This document shows positions 1-11,937 of a DNA stretch of 64,000 bases, in pieces. Under the pieces are notes generated by a model. The model ran no database searches and was not told where the DNA came from. It saw nothing but the letters and a program-made list of their open reading frames with translations. The position numbers and the translations under genes were made by a program. Origin of the DNA: Platycnemis pennipes (taxonomy: Eukaryota; Arthropoda; Insecta; Odonata; Platycnemididae); the NCBI GenBank assembly GCA_933228895.1, contig OW121852.1:62786872-62850871 (forward strand), in the 5' to 3' direction. The stretch's first letter is position 1. Every line of letters begins with the position of its first letter.

Positions 1-2597
1 ATTAATAAATTACTTGTGGAAAAGTGCACCGATATTTGATTCTAATCTGAAACTTTAAAGTGGGTAACGGAAAATATTTTAAGGAATAAAGTGAAAATGT
101 ACAATGGCGCTGTCTATTCGTCGTATTCCACCGTCTGTTATAAATCTATTTTATCATCAAGTAATCACATTTGAATCAGGTGAAATCGACCGTTGTTCTC
201 ATCAATCCATCCACATTTTATAACTTATGAAAGTAACCATGGCCATAGAACGATTCGCAGTTTCCTTTAAACATCGAGACATGAGTTAGCATTCTGTGTA
301 TCCATAGCTTATGCAGCAGCAAACACATAACACAATTATTGGCATCAGTAGTGTCACTAATGTACGGTAAACACTGAGCTAGTATCAATGTTACGCATGT
401 GTGTATATTACTTCGCTGAAGTTGTTTTTAGAAAATAGAGAAGATGTGTCTTAACCAATAATCGTAAACCTGACATTTCTACAGGAAACTGTCTCGTTCG
501 TAACTTCATAAAATCTTTCATACTATGCTTAGCAGTCTTTCCCTGATATTTCTGCTCTATTTTATTGTAATTTAATTGAAAATATATTATGTGATCGTCA
601 TAAATACAACGGTATGCTACCAGTTTGTTCAAGGTGAGTCAATCAAAGCATTTAAATATAGTTATCGGGTGCGGGAAGGAGTTTTTCTGAATATTATAGC
701 GAAATATGAACGTGTCGGCGGTGAATATGCTCCATCTGATACCCAAGGCTTTCTAGGAAGATTTAATGCCGCGAGAAGTACGCAACTTTAGGATTATTTG
801 AGATAATATGCGTAGTATTTTTCCGGATTCAGCACTAGAAAATAATTAGATTTCAAGATGCTCTAACTACATACTTAGACTTTATAAGCGCCGTCTAAAC
901 GTATTTAATCTTAAATTCAATCCAAAGAAAACACAACAGACCTGCTGGCAATGCTGCTGGTATTGAGAACTCAGGTCTTTTTCGATTCACTGCCGCTCGC
1001 TTGATTTGGTTGGTTAATGGAGCGGGCAAGAGTGCTGCTATGGTTTTAGCCAATCGAACATTAGAAAAGCCTGAATAACTGAGACATGGAACGTAAATTT
1101 CGCTCAATTTTGTACACGGCACTTCATAATCTACAGAAATGGCGCAAACGTTTGCTAACTGACCGATTGTGGTGAGGTGCGCTCATCGGTACGGTTTTTT
1201 CATGCACGACTTCGGCGCTGTTTCCAACTTGCGTCTCAGCCAAATATACATCACGATCCTAAGAAATACATCCACCAGTTTTTAGTTTCAAGTCAAGCCT
1301 GAGGATATGCCAGACCCTGACCGACGTTCTCTTTCAATTTAACATCAGCGGTCTCAACCAAAGTAAGTTGAATTTTAAACCAAACATATTTTATCAAAAT
1401 TGGTAGCCGCTGTTTATTCCTCCCTCATCCGGACTAATTTTCTTTCCAACTCCACAAGTTAATCCGTTGAGCTCGACCATTTATTAAGCCTTTATAGTTA
1501 TTTTTTATTATTTTTATCCTCGCGACTTAATTAATTCTCGCTGATGCCACGTTCTTTGTTCTGCTTTTCCGAATGACGTCCCTTAATTCTTTCTCCCAAT
1601 TTACTCCTCTGAATAGCACTTCATTTCACACTTGGCCCGTCCCCTTGATTGTCAACAGTTAAAGGTCTACTACATCATGTTTCGGAAGAATTTTTTTCCA
1701 TTTCCGTTGTTATTTTAAGGGGCTTCGTTAGGTCCGCATTTCACCGCTGTTTTGGAGTGTAGTCTTGCCATAAAATAATAAAAGGGTACGCCCCGAAGGT
1801 AATTTACCTCTTTCCCTCCGCCCGCTCTCAGTACAGTAGTGTTCCCCTTGAGGAATACCTTCGTGTTTGTCAACTAAAACCTCGTCTGAAACTCTAAATT
1901 TTGAGTCAAGAGCGCTTGCGCGCCATGTTTTGAACGACGTTCTCTTTTTAATTGAGTGTCGATTTGTTTTCCACTCACGTTTTACCATTATATCACTCTT
2001 TGGCAAGGTAAAGCCTTGCAGGACGTGGGATCCGTACGAGGAAGACTTGATGAAGGAATTGGAAGGAGCGTGTATTAAGGTGATTTGTGAAAGTTCCGTA
2101 TGTTACTCTTTTTAGTATCACAAGCTTTACAGAAGAATTAAGATAGGAATGACGCCAAATCTTAGTCTCAATCTTGAAAGTAAATTTGTAGCTGATTTCT
2201 AGTCGTTGATGTTATAATGAGAAAAGTCACGTTTTACTATCGACCACATAAAAAAAACAATAGGTATTATGGAGGTTGACTCCGTAAAAATAGTTCGTAA
2301 ATATATTTTTTTCCCTCGAACAATAAGAGATCATATTAATAAAGCTAGTGGCCGGATAGTAATGTGGTTAGATAAGTCTGTAGTGCACTACAAATATGTT
2401 CTTAACTCTACTGACTAATGTTAACTGATCTCTTGCATGCCTATTGGTAATTTGAAATAAATATATTTTAACGAATGCCAGTTAATAATAATTAATCTCA
2501 TGATAAACTCATCAATTAATAATTATTATATTCCTTCATAGGTGCGAATCACATTTTCGGACGTTCATATAGGATTCGTAACTTACATGTTTATTTG
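1..2597. other. Unannotated intronic/intergenic DNA
   Basis: AT-rich sequence in which I recognise no gene, RNA or repeat. The longest open stretches are 75-92 codons (for example 1728-2006 on the minus strand) and have no motif I know. Nothing here is bounded by convincing splice sites. Confidence 0.5.
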
Positions 2598-3090
2598 AAG
2601 CAGTTGGATTCGAAGTCATTTGAATTTGACACTAATGTAATTTTTGTTACAAACTCGTATGAACGTGCTGAAAGTGACACTTGGTCGTTGGAAGAGATTG
2701 GTTGGAAAACCATGGAGACTAGAAGGTTATTTGCAAAAGTAAAATTAATTTTAAGTCAAATTGTATGAATTGGAATCTGAAAATGCACGCATATTTCTAA
2801 CCCCACACTTCCTCTTCAGGACATACAGAAGGGACGAATTAAAAGAGATCAACTGTTGAAACGTTCGTTTCAAGAATTCGTTTTTCCCCCGCACAATACA
2901 CGCCTACAACTCCAACGAATCCTTATTCTTTCAGTCACGTCACTCACCACACTCTACGCTTCATAGCAATATCAAGTTAACAAATTAATATTTTTTCCTT
3001 AACTTCACGAGAGTCAACTTAACGGCTGGTTACATACCACCCCCGGCCGCACGCCCTTGCGCCGGCTTGCAGGGTAAAATGAAGACAGTA
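2598..3090 (+). pseudogene. CR1-like LINE: reverse transcriptase C-terminus plus 3' tail
   Basis: This is the decayed end of a non-LTR retrotransposon. Reading from 2598, the frame gives a segment containing VTNSYERAES and then EEIGWKTMETRR. That matches the RT C-terminal pattern 'RFV-N-Y---SV---L-LGW-TLE-RR' of CR1-like LINEs. After a stop at 2766, a second segment (2821-2912) reads FKNSFFPRTI, the usual final block of such polyproteins (K-SFFPRTI-EWN). About 125 bp further on, at 3040-3076, lies a GC-rich hairpin ending GGCTTGCAGGGTA. It matches the hairpin tail dispersed elsewhere in this window, which ties that tail to this LINE family. Stops and frame changes show the copy is dead. The clade name is inferred from the motif style and not from an alignment. 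Confidence 0.75.
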
Positions 3091-3552
3091 TTGTATTTCT
3101 TGTTTTCATGAAAGTATTGTATGTTTTTTGTGTTTATTTGCCCCCTGTCACACCCTCGAATTGACTTTCAAGGTGCTCAGTAGATGTAAAGGCGGCAGAA
3201 GTTTCTTTTAAAAAGACCCTCTGCCATCATTCACTAAGCGGAAAATATATGGTCGAAGTTGTTAGATAGCATCATGAAGGTATAGTATATTTTTAATTTC
3301 GGATGCATTTACGTCTACTAATTAGTAGTTTTTTCTTATTTTATTACCCAGAGGTGAAAAAAGATTAAGTTATTTATGTTGCTTTCCCATCATCCTCATG
3401 CAGTCTTTCGTTTAACGGTTAGTTTGCGAACTTGACCTGTACGTTCGTTTGCTGGCTACATCATCACCCCTGACTAGGATAAATCCCTTTAAAGCCTGAG
3501 TTCATTCGTTTTATGGAAGGGTGAATTCGATCTTACCAGTTAGATCAGTTTT
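3091..3552. other. No recognisable feature
   Basis: AT-rich spacer between two LINE tails. It has no motif I can name and no open frame over 60 codons. Confidence 0.5.
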
Positions 3553-3605
3553 CCCCTGCCACACACCCTTGTGGTGGCTTGCAGGGTATTATGTAGATGT
3601 AGATC
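3553..3605 (+). repeat. Orphan LINE 3' hairpin tail with GTAGAT repeat
   Basis: A short 5'-truncated copy of the CR1-like LINE tail. CCCTGCCACACACCC pairs imperfectly with GTGGTGGCTTGCAGGG to form a hairpin, followed by TATT and an ATGTAGATGTAGAT tail. The same block recurs at 11881, 12999 (minus), 32682 and 61116 (minus). Very short 3'-end insertions are typical of target-primed reverse transcription. Confidence 0.8.
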
Positions 3606-4379
3606 CGTTTTTGTAGTAATTTGGAGCTTGTAATAATTTAGAATGAATTGCTCGGAAATATTGCACTTAGTGTAATTAATGTGTGTACGTTCGTTAGCTA
3701 ATTTTGTCTCGATCAAATGTTTCGTCGTGCCAACTCATTCTCATTCCGTAACTTTTTGTGCATTATTATTTCAAATAACGACGAAGTTTTAGGCACATTG
3801 GGTTTTAATTTCTTCTTCTCATGCTTTTATCGTACAAAAGTAATGGGAATTGTGTTTTTGTGGCCCTATACAATTTTCATTGTTTTTTTTCATGTCCATT
3901 TTGGCCCTATAAAATTTTCACTGTTTGTTTTTTCATGTCCATTTTTTAAACACTTTCTTGAGTTTGTTTCTTTGGATTTTGCGCGATTTTTGCATTGAAG
4001 GTGCCCACTTTGGGCTCCGACAGCTGGGTGCAGAGGATGAGGATGAATTCGAAGCTTTTGATGCTTGTAGGCTTGAAAAGTGCGGCGAATGGAATATCTT
4101 GAAATTTTATTTGCAAGGAATGAAGGTGAGGAGGCAGCATAGGTGGTTAGAAACATCCAAAGATACTTTGGGAATTCGGAGCGTGGAATAGAGGGATTAA
4201 CTCTCATAAAAAAGCAAATGGGAGTAGGTGATGGACAGAGTCAACGGATGAAGAAAAACATCAGACAGATTAAAAGAAAAAGGAATAAGTAGACAATTTA
4301 CTAGAGATCCGATTCAGAAAGGTCTATACGGAGTAGGTTACGTCAGGACTGATAAAATGAAAAATAGTTTTAAAAAAGC
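3606..4379. other. No recognisable feature
   Basis: Contains overlapping open frames of 64-105 codons on both strands (3717-4207). They antagonise each other and carry no known motif. I treat them as chance frames. Confidence 0.45.
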
Positions 4380-4706
4380 AGTAGTTATTCACGCGAGGCG
4401 AGCAACAGCTAAGTTTATTTCCGCCTTTTAAAATAGGTGGGTAAGTGAGTAGAGTTGGGATATTTCAGGGTACGAAGTGAGGGAGTAGAGAAATCCGGCG
4501 TGCGTATTGGCCTATCCTTAACGAAAAACGCCAAGGGGTGTACGTTTTAACATTACATACGACGGACAGAGTACTGAACTCGAAACCTCTCCTCAAAGCA
4601 CCCAAGATGGGTTGGTTAATCAATGAATAATCTGCTGTAATTGGGATTCGAATCCAGGCTCTCGGGAAGGGGAGCCATTACTCTAGCCACCACACCCTAT
4701 TACCCT
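4380..4706 (-). repeat. tRNA-derived SINE, near full length
   Basis: On the minus strand the element begins with a tRNA-like head. Box A is in GTGGTGGCTAGAGTAATGG and box B is GGATTCGAATCCC. The family body follows: GTACTCTGTCCGTCG, then CCCCTTGGCG, then CCGGATTTCTCTAC, then the 3' block around GGCGGAAATAAACTTAGCTG. The order and spacing match the copy at 35827-36155, giving a family length of about 320 bp. Internal A and B boxes imply RNA polymerase III transcription of active members. Substitutions throughout suggest an old copy. It is not a tRNA gene, because the unrelated body follows directly and the cloverleaf is incomplete. Confidence 0.85.
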
Positions 4707-7170
4707 ATCCCCAAAACTGAAGGAGGAGGAGACAATTAATTTACAGGATGGCCTTAAGAAATTTATATAGGGAGCAAAGTAGGTCATAGCACCATTGGAG
4801 ACGCCCTGAGATGAAAAGGATTTATCGAGAACAATATTTAAGTAAAACTAGAATGAAGAGGAATACGTGCATTGGCCCAAAATAAAATGGAAAAAAGAAG
4901 GAATGCCAAGATGTAATGGATATGGAGCAATGGAGGCCAGAAGTTCGCCAATATTATATTTAAAATACTTATATTATGATGATGTTTAAGATAAGCAAGA
5001 AGCATACATCAGACAAGAATGGTAGCGAAGAGAATGATGCACTGGAGAAATAGGAAGAGAATGGAAGCTGAAAAGATGCATGAAATCCCAACATTCTTAG
5101 GCTGTAATAATTAAGAATTTATTTATGCTATATTTTTGAGCTATATTATACGGCATAAATGAGTATGGTCTAGCACTCTTGTTCCATTACGCGGAATCAT
5201 CTTCCACTATGAGATTACTCTAGGGAAACCCATAATGGTAGGTGCTTTCATACGTAATTGGCGTAATTTACCGTCTTAACGATTGATTTATCGTTAAACT
5301 TTGAAATTTAGCGACTATTTGATCTATTTTTTTTAGAATATCGCCTTTTGCCTTATTTCTTTGGCCAAACCGTTGTCTTGGAAATGGACTCGCGCGATCT
5401 CTGCATGTTTTCCGTACAGAAGACTTCTTAACGGGAACTTCTTTTGCGACGCGCATCTTAATGGTCATTTTTAATTTACTGCTCTTCCTCAGGGCCTCGA
5501 ATATATCCTATTAACCCCATTTCTCTCCTTTTGTAAAGACGTGGTCCCCCGTACCCCCACCCAGCCTACTTTTTATCCTTAAGGGGCACTGTTATAAAAT
5601 TCATATTTCCCTCGGGACGTCGCCATAATTTGCATGCCTTCTGATACATCGGGTTCGCTAGTAACTTCTCGCCTCAACAATACCTCACAAATATTAACGA
5701 GGCCCTTATCTCTTTCCTCGAAGGGTAATATTCTTTCTTCCTTCTTTCTCATTGTCCCGACCGCTTTTATTCCGCGAGCGTTCCCAATATGATCCGGCGG
5801 GGATACCCAAGGATATCTATTCCCACCTCTCAAACTCACTACCCCCTGGAAACCCCTCGCCCTTGTGGAAGGAGAGAAATAAATGGGGTAGATCAAGCGG
5901 GAAATCACACGTGACGTCGGTAATTTCTCAGCGGGCCGTCGCCCGGCGTTTGTTTCCTAGTTGAGTGCGCCGCCGCGTGTGCGCAGCACCGTCGGAAGCG
6001 TTATGATTTATGGTGGGTTGGCGCTTCTTACGGTCGACTTCTTAGGTCCAGCTCGTGCACCCAGTTCGGTTTTTCTGGTTTCTACCGTACGTCTTGATTC
6101 CTATTAACAGTTTCCCCTCGCCTCCCTCTTCTTGCCAACACCATCTTTTCATTCGTGCTTCTTTTTCCCCCCAGGTGGCCCCAATCTCAAGGGAAGCGGA
6201 GAAAATTTTCGGATGAAGTGATAGATCACGTTTTGATGGCATGGGTTTCTCGCTCCGTCTCATTCTTCCATCTCGTTCCCATAAGGCTCGTGATAATACC
6301 CTCGGTCTCCTTTTTGTTTTCGTAATTTTCTTTTTTCCTTTGGTCGTAATGTTCATTTCTTAGACGTAGATGGAAGCATTTTTCCACTACAGGATTCATT
6401 TCGTGGCCTCATTTCTTGGTGGAGGTATTCTTCTACTCTCTGGTGACCTCTCCGTAAGGCAATGTCTTATCGCTAGACCCCCTAAATATGGCTATTTTCA
6501 TCAGCCATTTCAATCTAGGCCACGCGGAGTAAATGGGTTGCCTGTAAATGCGAAATATTTGGTCCCATTGCGCTGTTTTTGAGCAAATAATCTACAGCTG
6601 ATCGTATCATGGTGTATAAAATCATCTGCGACATTCCTATGCCATCATTTTCTTCACTATCCACCAATCCTAGTATTTCTTTGCGGTAATTATGTAATTA
6701 TTACTATCCTATCGCCTTATCATTTATAATTCTTACTATCTGATATCGTATGAAATTCTTCTATATCATTTTTCCAATCATAAAATAAGTGAAATGTTTA
6801 TTATTACTGATTTTCGAGTCTGTTTGAATAAAGACAGATAACGACCTCCATCCTGTCCCTTTCCATCACAACATATTTTAAATTCATCAACATGCCGTTC
6901 GATTTACCAATACTGTATGTTACTACATCTATTTGATTTATAATATCCAAAGTGAATTTAAAACTTCCGTTTTCCTTTCTCTAGGTTTCTTAAAATATCC
7001 TACACCAGTCTCTAGTAAAATATGCTACAATTGAGTATCTTATCATGCACAACTAAAGAATTCAATGACAGGCATTTTATTTGCGTTGGATGTTTGCTTT
7101 GGTAAACGTTCAAAAGCCTTTAGTCTGATATTTCATGTAATTGATGGGTGTTTGATGTGACTAATGCCAT
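4707..7170. other. Unannotated DNA with a GC-rich island
   Basis: 4707-5500 is AT-rich with nothing recognised. 5500-6580 is richer in GC and holds several overlapping open frames (66-109 codons) in both orientations with basic, low-complexity translations. 6600-7170 is AT-rich. I see no protein family. Confidence 0.45.
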
Positions 7171-7206
7171 ATTGTATTTTTCTTTCGTTTTCAGGTGAGT
7201 TTCTCG
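7165..7206 (+). promoter_or_regulatory. Juxtaposed 3'/5' splice site, candidate recursive splice site
   Basis: The string TTTCTTTCGTTTTCAG ends at 7194 and is followed immediately by GTGAGT at 7195-7200. A branch-point-like GACTAATG lies about 30 bp upstream of the AG. A strong acceptor abutting a strong donor is the known architecture of ratcheting (recursive) splice sites in long insect introns. This would fit a window that holds no exons. It is a sequence match only; no transcript evidence is available here. Confidence 0.4.
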
Positions 7207-8154
7207 TGTCTTGGAATTGCTTTTCGACGTGAAAGATTCAATGGAGAAAAGTGAGTAGATTCATTTTCTTTTATCAGCAAAATCAACGTACAGGTAGCGT
7301 ATATAATTTTTCCTTTTGATTTTGATCAAAGGGTATATCTTCAACTTTATCGGTCCTGCTAGTCGCTGACAGTATGAGTACTGAATCAAAAGATGATACG
7401 CGCGTGAAAATTTTCTATTCTACGAATTATTCTCAGGTAATTGGCGTTGTCATTTAATTTTAAGCCTTTATCACGATAAAACTCAAATTATAAGATTCTC
7501 GTGTACAATAAGGCTGACCATCATACTCAGAGGGAATTGTCTGACCAAAGTGGAGTTTCTACATATTCCGCTGCATGAGTGAGGGTGAACTATTAATGGC
7601 CTAAGTAGAGGTATTGCTTTTGCTAAGTATAAAATTTACCGACAAAAGAAAACTTATGATGAAAACCTTGAGTGCAGTGGCAAAGATTAATGAACAACCT
7701 TGAACAAATTTTATTGTATGGTATTGTATTTCTGACCAATCTTATTCATCAATTTGCGATATAGATTTTCTGCATATTATGGTAAGCGTAGGAGGACGTT
7801 AGATACCTCCACTTATTCCACAACAACTTGTTATTTTTTCCTACTTCTTCAATTGTTCTACTTCAGACCTACGTTTTTAGAATCTCTAATCCTCGATTTT
7901 CTCCCTCATTCCCGATTACTTATCTCTCCCTTTACAGGTGACATTCATTGTCATATCTTTGCCAATTACTTGCCCCATCTAGTCATTCATCCACTTCCTC
8001 CTTCAAATTCCGTTAATTCTTACGACACACTGTCGTTTTTCTGTCAGTTTTCTCTCTATCTTGGAAAACAAGTCATTGTAGTATCAACAGTACTAACACC
8101 CAATCAAGGGGACTAGGTCCAAAACCCGAAATAAATTTCTCGGAATCCTTACTA
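7207..8154. other. No recognisable gene; pyrimidine-rich stretch at 7820-8060
   Basis: A C/T-rich segment contains an open frame of 120 codons (7754-8116). Its translation is rich in F, L, S and Y, as expected of pyrimidine-rich DNA, and I see no domain. A second acceptor-like string, CTCCCTTTACAG followed by GTGACA, lies at 7926-7943, with a weak donor. Confidence 0.4.
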
Positions 8155-8340
8155 GGGCGCAGTGTGGTGCGAATTAAGTTCAGCACTACGTCCGTCGGAC
8201 TGGACGTTAAGCCTTGGTCTCCTTGACGTCTTTATCGAAGAGCAAGCCGATGCCGACGCCGGGTTTCTATCCCACCTTTCTCTTTCCCCTTCATATACAA
8301 TGCTTGCACCTTTCCTCCCGGTCACAGTCGCCATTAATGG
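8155..8340 (+). repeat. 5'-truncated tRNA-derived SINE body
   Basis: Carries the SINE body only: AAGTTCAGCACTACGTCCG, TCGGACTGGACGTTAAGCC, CCTTGACGTC and GCCGACGCCGGGTTTCT. This matches the middle of the copy at 35827-36155. No A or B box precedes it, so the tRNA head is lost. Confidence 0.8.
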
Positions 8341-9108
8341 CGAACTTCACTTGAACAGCCCAGAAATAACAATCAGAAGAAGTCCACCTTGTTTTCTTCA
8401 TCCCTCTCCTCATCTGCCCATCAAAAGTTGGCAAAATGTTCATTCACCGTATGGAATCCATGTAATTTAAAATATTAAGTTTCTTGTCGGTCATTGCATG
8501 GTTGCTTTTTCAAAATTTCTTGCTTCTTATTCTAAGTGTTTTGTCATTAGTAAAAGTTTCTCTCTTTCTGGCGTAGTCATTCTTAAACGTGTTATTTTTA
8601 TTTTGTCCGTACGCAGGTGATAAAAATTACTCTGGGAATGCCAGCTTTAGTAGTGTTGTGGAAAAAACATCGGATAGATATATTGTGGCATCACGATGGG
8701 ATAGAGCTTTACTTCGACACTGTCGTCGCATTTCCCCTCTTGCTGGCGTCTTCAGCTAAAGGGTTCCAAGAGAGGGAGGGAGGGCTCCCAATCTCGCACG
8801 CATTAGTCCTCCCATGAATACGAAAGGAGAAACAGGTTTACGGAAGGGAAAGGGGAGGGTGGACAAAAAACAATTGACAGTCACCGCACGCAGGGACGGG
8901 TGCGGAAGGGAGTGTTGAAGGAGCGGCAGGAAGCGGTGCGGAAGGAAATGGTGAGTAGACCGTGCAGAAAATATATGCTTGCGTACCAGTTGTGGCAAAA
9001 AACGTTAATTTTACTCTAAATGCCAGCAAAAACGTTATTTTTTGTTTCCGCCACGCCAGCCAGCGGTACTGAGGACTATAAGTGTCGTAACTACCATAAT
9101 GCATGAAT
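8341..9108. other. No recognisable feature; purine-rich patch at 8760-8960
   Basis: A G/A-rich patch with short mutually overlapping open frames. I see no motif. Confidence 0.45.
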
Positions 9109-9402
9109 GCTCTCAGACTGAGGCACGTAGCCATGGTGCTTCAGCCACCCTACCCCCTCCCCTCCCCCCCGAAAATTTTTCCCGATAATACTGTTGTTCT
9201 GATTTTAGCAGGACACTTTACCAGTGAGAATAGGTAAGTATGGGCACTGTACAAGTAAATACCAAGCACTGAAAATTAAGGGAAGATATTTGTAACATGT
9301 CGGCACCGAATGGGCAAGACTGATTTGTTTCAAATTACGCAAGACATAGCCCCCCCTCCCTCCCCCCCGAAGTAAATTTCTGGCTACGTTCCTGCTCTCA
9401 GT
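9109..9402. repeat. Two C-run/GCTACG repeat modules
   Basis: Two short related modules lie at about 9140-9190 and 9345-9395. Each has a run CCCCTCCCTCCCCCCCGAA or similar followed by AATTT. The second continues into CTGGCTACGTTCCTG. The pairing of a C (or G) run with a CTGGCTACG (CGTAGCCAG) block looks like a dispersed repeat end. The family was not identified. Confidence 0.4.
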
Positions 9403-9590
9403 ATAATTCAGGACTACTTGAGTCAAGTTTGGTCGATTCGATTTTGTTGTCAGATTTCAAAGAGACTTTCGTTTTTCACGCCCGTGGTTTCTTATTTGTC
9501 GTTAACTGGTGATATTTTGGAAGTTTGTGATACCACTGTAGCATCTATAACCGGATTTGAATGTAATCACAATAATATAAAAAGATAAAA

Positions 9591-9686
9591 TACGGTAGTG
9601 TGTATGAAGAAAACGTGCTATCGGATGCCGATATGGCACGTTTCATTGAAGAGTACAAGTGTCATGAACGTCTGTGGGATATTTGA
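9591..9686 (+). pseudogene. MADF-domain-like fragment
   Basis: A frame from 9591 ends at a stop at 9684-9686. It includes LSDADMARFIEEYKCHERLW, which closely resembles the first helix of MADF domains (consensus style 'FIELYREHPCLWDV'). MADF domains are Myb-like DNA-binding modules of insect transcription factors and of some transposon-borne proteins. Only about 20 residues match. The rest of the domain (about 85 residues) is absent, no ATG precedes it and no strong splice sites flank it. It could be a broken transposon gene, a pseudogene or a small exon. Assignment is by motif recognition only. Confidence 0.35.
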
Positions 9687-11127
9687 GTCTGAGTAATGAT
9701 TGCATGTATACGAATAGCTAGACCTTTTTTTAGAACCAAGCCATTTAATTCTTTTTCCGGTGATTTTAACATTAATCATTGAATACATTTAAAAAAATAA
9801 AAAATTAACGCTCACAGTTTTGTTGAACCCTGGTCAACAAAGACATGGTCTTATATAAGTAAATTTTAAATAATAAAGTAGGCAGCCAGAGAAGTGTAAT
9901 TAGAGACTCAGTTAAAATTTTGAAAAAAACTATTGGTAATACAAAATAAAATGAAGCTTCCTTGATCCTCAATTGTGAATCCATCGATTGATTTGGAAGC
10001 GATGATCACTACTGGCGTCAACTAATATCTGGAAATACATACTGCTTTGGCCTGCAACATGTAACACGCTGGCACAGTTATTAGGCCATCTTCAGGTAGG
10101 TACAAGCTGAGTATTGCTATCAGGTTGCTATTTCGAACGTCCTGAGTGAGACATTATCATTAGGCACCCTTTAGGTGAGGTGTTAGACCATTATCAGATA
10201 CACGGGCGTAACCGTCAAACGATTATCAGGTACACCCTTACTGACCTCACAAGCCTATCATCCAAAAAACCACCTTTACCTGGAGATGTCCTTAAGGCTG
10301 AAACCAACATTACCCTCCTTAGAAATCGTGTACGTCGAAGCGTATACCCTTATTTTGTTTTACCAAGAAGTGATGAGGTGAGTGCTAACGTATTTCGTAC
10401 CAATGATGAATTCTCTCCGCGCTGCGGAATGGAGTGGCTTAATTTCGCCCTCTCTGAGAAGGCCCACGAAGGAAAAGTAAACACACAAGAGGTTGGAGGG
10501 TTGGAGGGTGCAGGTGGAGACGGGCAAAATCCACCCCCTCCCGGAATGGAGATTTAATTAACTTAAAACGAGCCATTCGTCACCACCCCCGTCCTCAACT
10601 CCCGAAATCCCCGCCCCTCTAAAGAGCATAAAAAAGACGGCTGAAAAAAAATTAAAATTTTTTCCCTCTGCCTACCCCCTTCTCTTCCGCATAAAAAATC
10701 ATCCAAACCTTCCTCTCCCGTTCCCCTTCGTGTAATCTCTGTTCCCCTCCCAGAGCGGAGACAAATAAAATAAATATAAAAAATAAAAGAAAATGGGTTT
10801 AATGAAAGGAATGACGAGAGGGATCCGTCATTGGGAAGTCAAAAGGTGTGTTTGTACTTGCGAGAAGGGTTTCGGGGAACGGTATCCCGGACCCCTCTTT
10901 TTAGAATGCACTTCGGGTCCTCTTCTGAGGAGAGCGTGGTATGTTTTGTTTGGTTGCAAAAGAGGTTCCCCATGGGATAAATTCCCAGGGCATTTAAGTC
11001 CTCGACAACAGTTCGCATCCAGATTCTCATGTTTTGCCCACTCTTCCCCTCCCTCCTGTCCTCTCTCTTCCTTTCATCCTTCTCTCCCCTCCTTCCCCAT
11101 CTCTCATGTACCTATTTTTGCCAAAAG
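9687..11127. other. Unannotated DNA
   Basis: Contains a 125-codon open frame at 10180-10557 with no motif I know and a 114-codon frame at 10793-11137 ending in a C/T-rich stretch. At 10030-10110 (minus) an ACCTGAAGATGGCC block resembles a very degraded member of the CTGANGA/GAAAC motif family described for 13641-13693. Confidence 0.4.
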
Positions 11128-11405
11128 TATCGACTAGGTGTACTAGAGTACTCGCTTCACATCTCGAGGACCTGCGTTCGTATCCAGGGAGTGGGGCCTG
11201 AGATTTGTTACCGGTATACCGTCACCTGCTTGTGTGTAGTTTAGGGAGTTCTTCAAGTGCTTTACTCCGTTCGTCGAATGGGACGTTAAACCATATCCAC
11301 TTGTCCTCCGTTTCGTGATAACTCATATTCAAACCCAACTATCCACCTATCCTAAATGGCGCAAATCCTAAGGCATATATTAGCAAGCTATGAGCCTTGG
11401 GTACA
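11128..11405 (+). repeat. tRNA-derived SINE, diverged
   Basis: Head with box A-like GTGTACTAGAGTACTCG and box B-like GCGTTCGTATCC. The body blocks are TTCAAGTGCTTTACTCCG, TCGAATGGGACGTTAAACC and CTATCCTAAATGGCGCAAAT. Order matches the family copy at 35827-36155. Many substitutions mark an old insertion. Confidence 0.75.
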
Positions 11406-11880
11406 TATCACAAAATGAACTCGTGAGTCACATGTGACACTATGTGTATGTGCATGCCGTGCTGTCGAAATTGAATGTGAGCAATGGACTACCATGGTTT
11501 TACTAATTTCTTTGTGTGATCGCGCCTAAAATTAACAAAACGACTTTTACGAATCAAACGTAACAGGAAATGCTCATTGGTCACACTCATTAATATCGTG
11601 AAAAGCAATTTAAACTGAATTTTTTGAAGTCTGAATAGGTGATACGTAATAATCTCACAATCTCACAATTTTACAAATTGTGCTTATCATTTTCCTTTTT
11701 GCAGCGAAACATTATTAGCTCTTCAATAAATTATTAAAACTGTATTGAAACTCAAGTTTAACTCGTCCGTATCAAACTGTTTTACGACCCCTTACATAAG
11801 CTGTCTGTCAAATCCACAGAGCATAAACACTGAAATTTCGAGATTAAGTAAATTATGTCACTGATTCCGTCGACATTCCG
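11406..11880. other. No recognisable feature
   Basis: AT-rich spacer with no open frame over 60 codons and no repeat I can name. Confidence 0.5.
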
Positions 11881-11937
11881 TCTGCCACACACCCTCGTGG
11901 TGGCTTGCAGGGTATTATGTAGATGTAGATGTAGATA
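11881..11937 (+). repeat. Orphan LINE 3' hairpin tail with GTAGAT repeat
   Basis: CTGCCACACACCC pairs with GTGGTGGCTTGCAG, followed by GGTATT and three ATGTAG-type units. It is the best-preserved short copy, with hardly any upstream LINE sequence. Confidence 0.85.

Noticed and set aside
1728..2115. 92-codon minus and 82-codon plus frames, possible transposase piece
   Set aside because: No catalytic motif or recognisable block; overlapping antisense frames.
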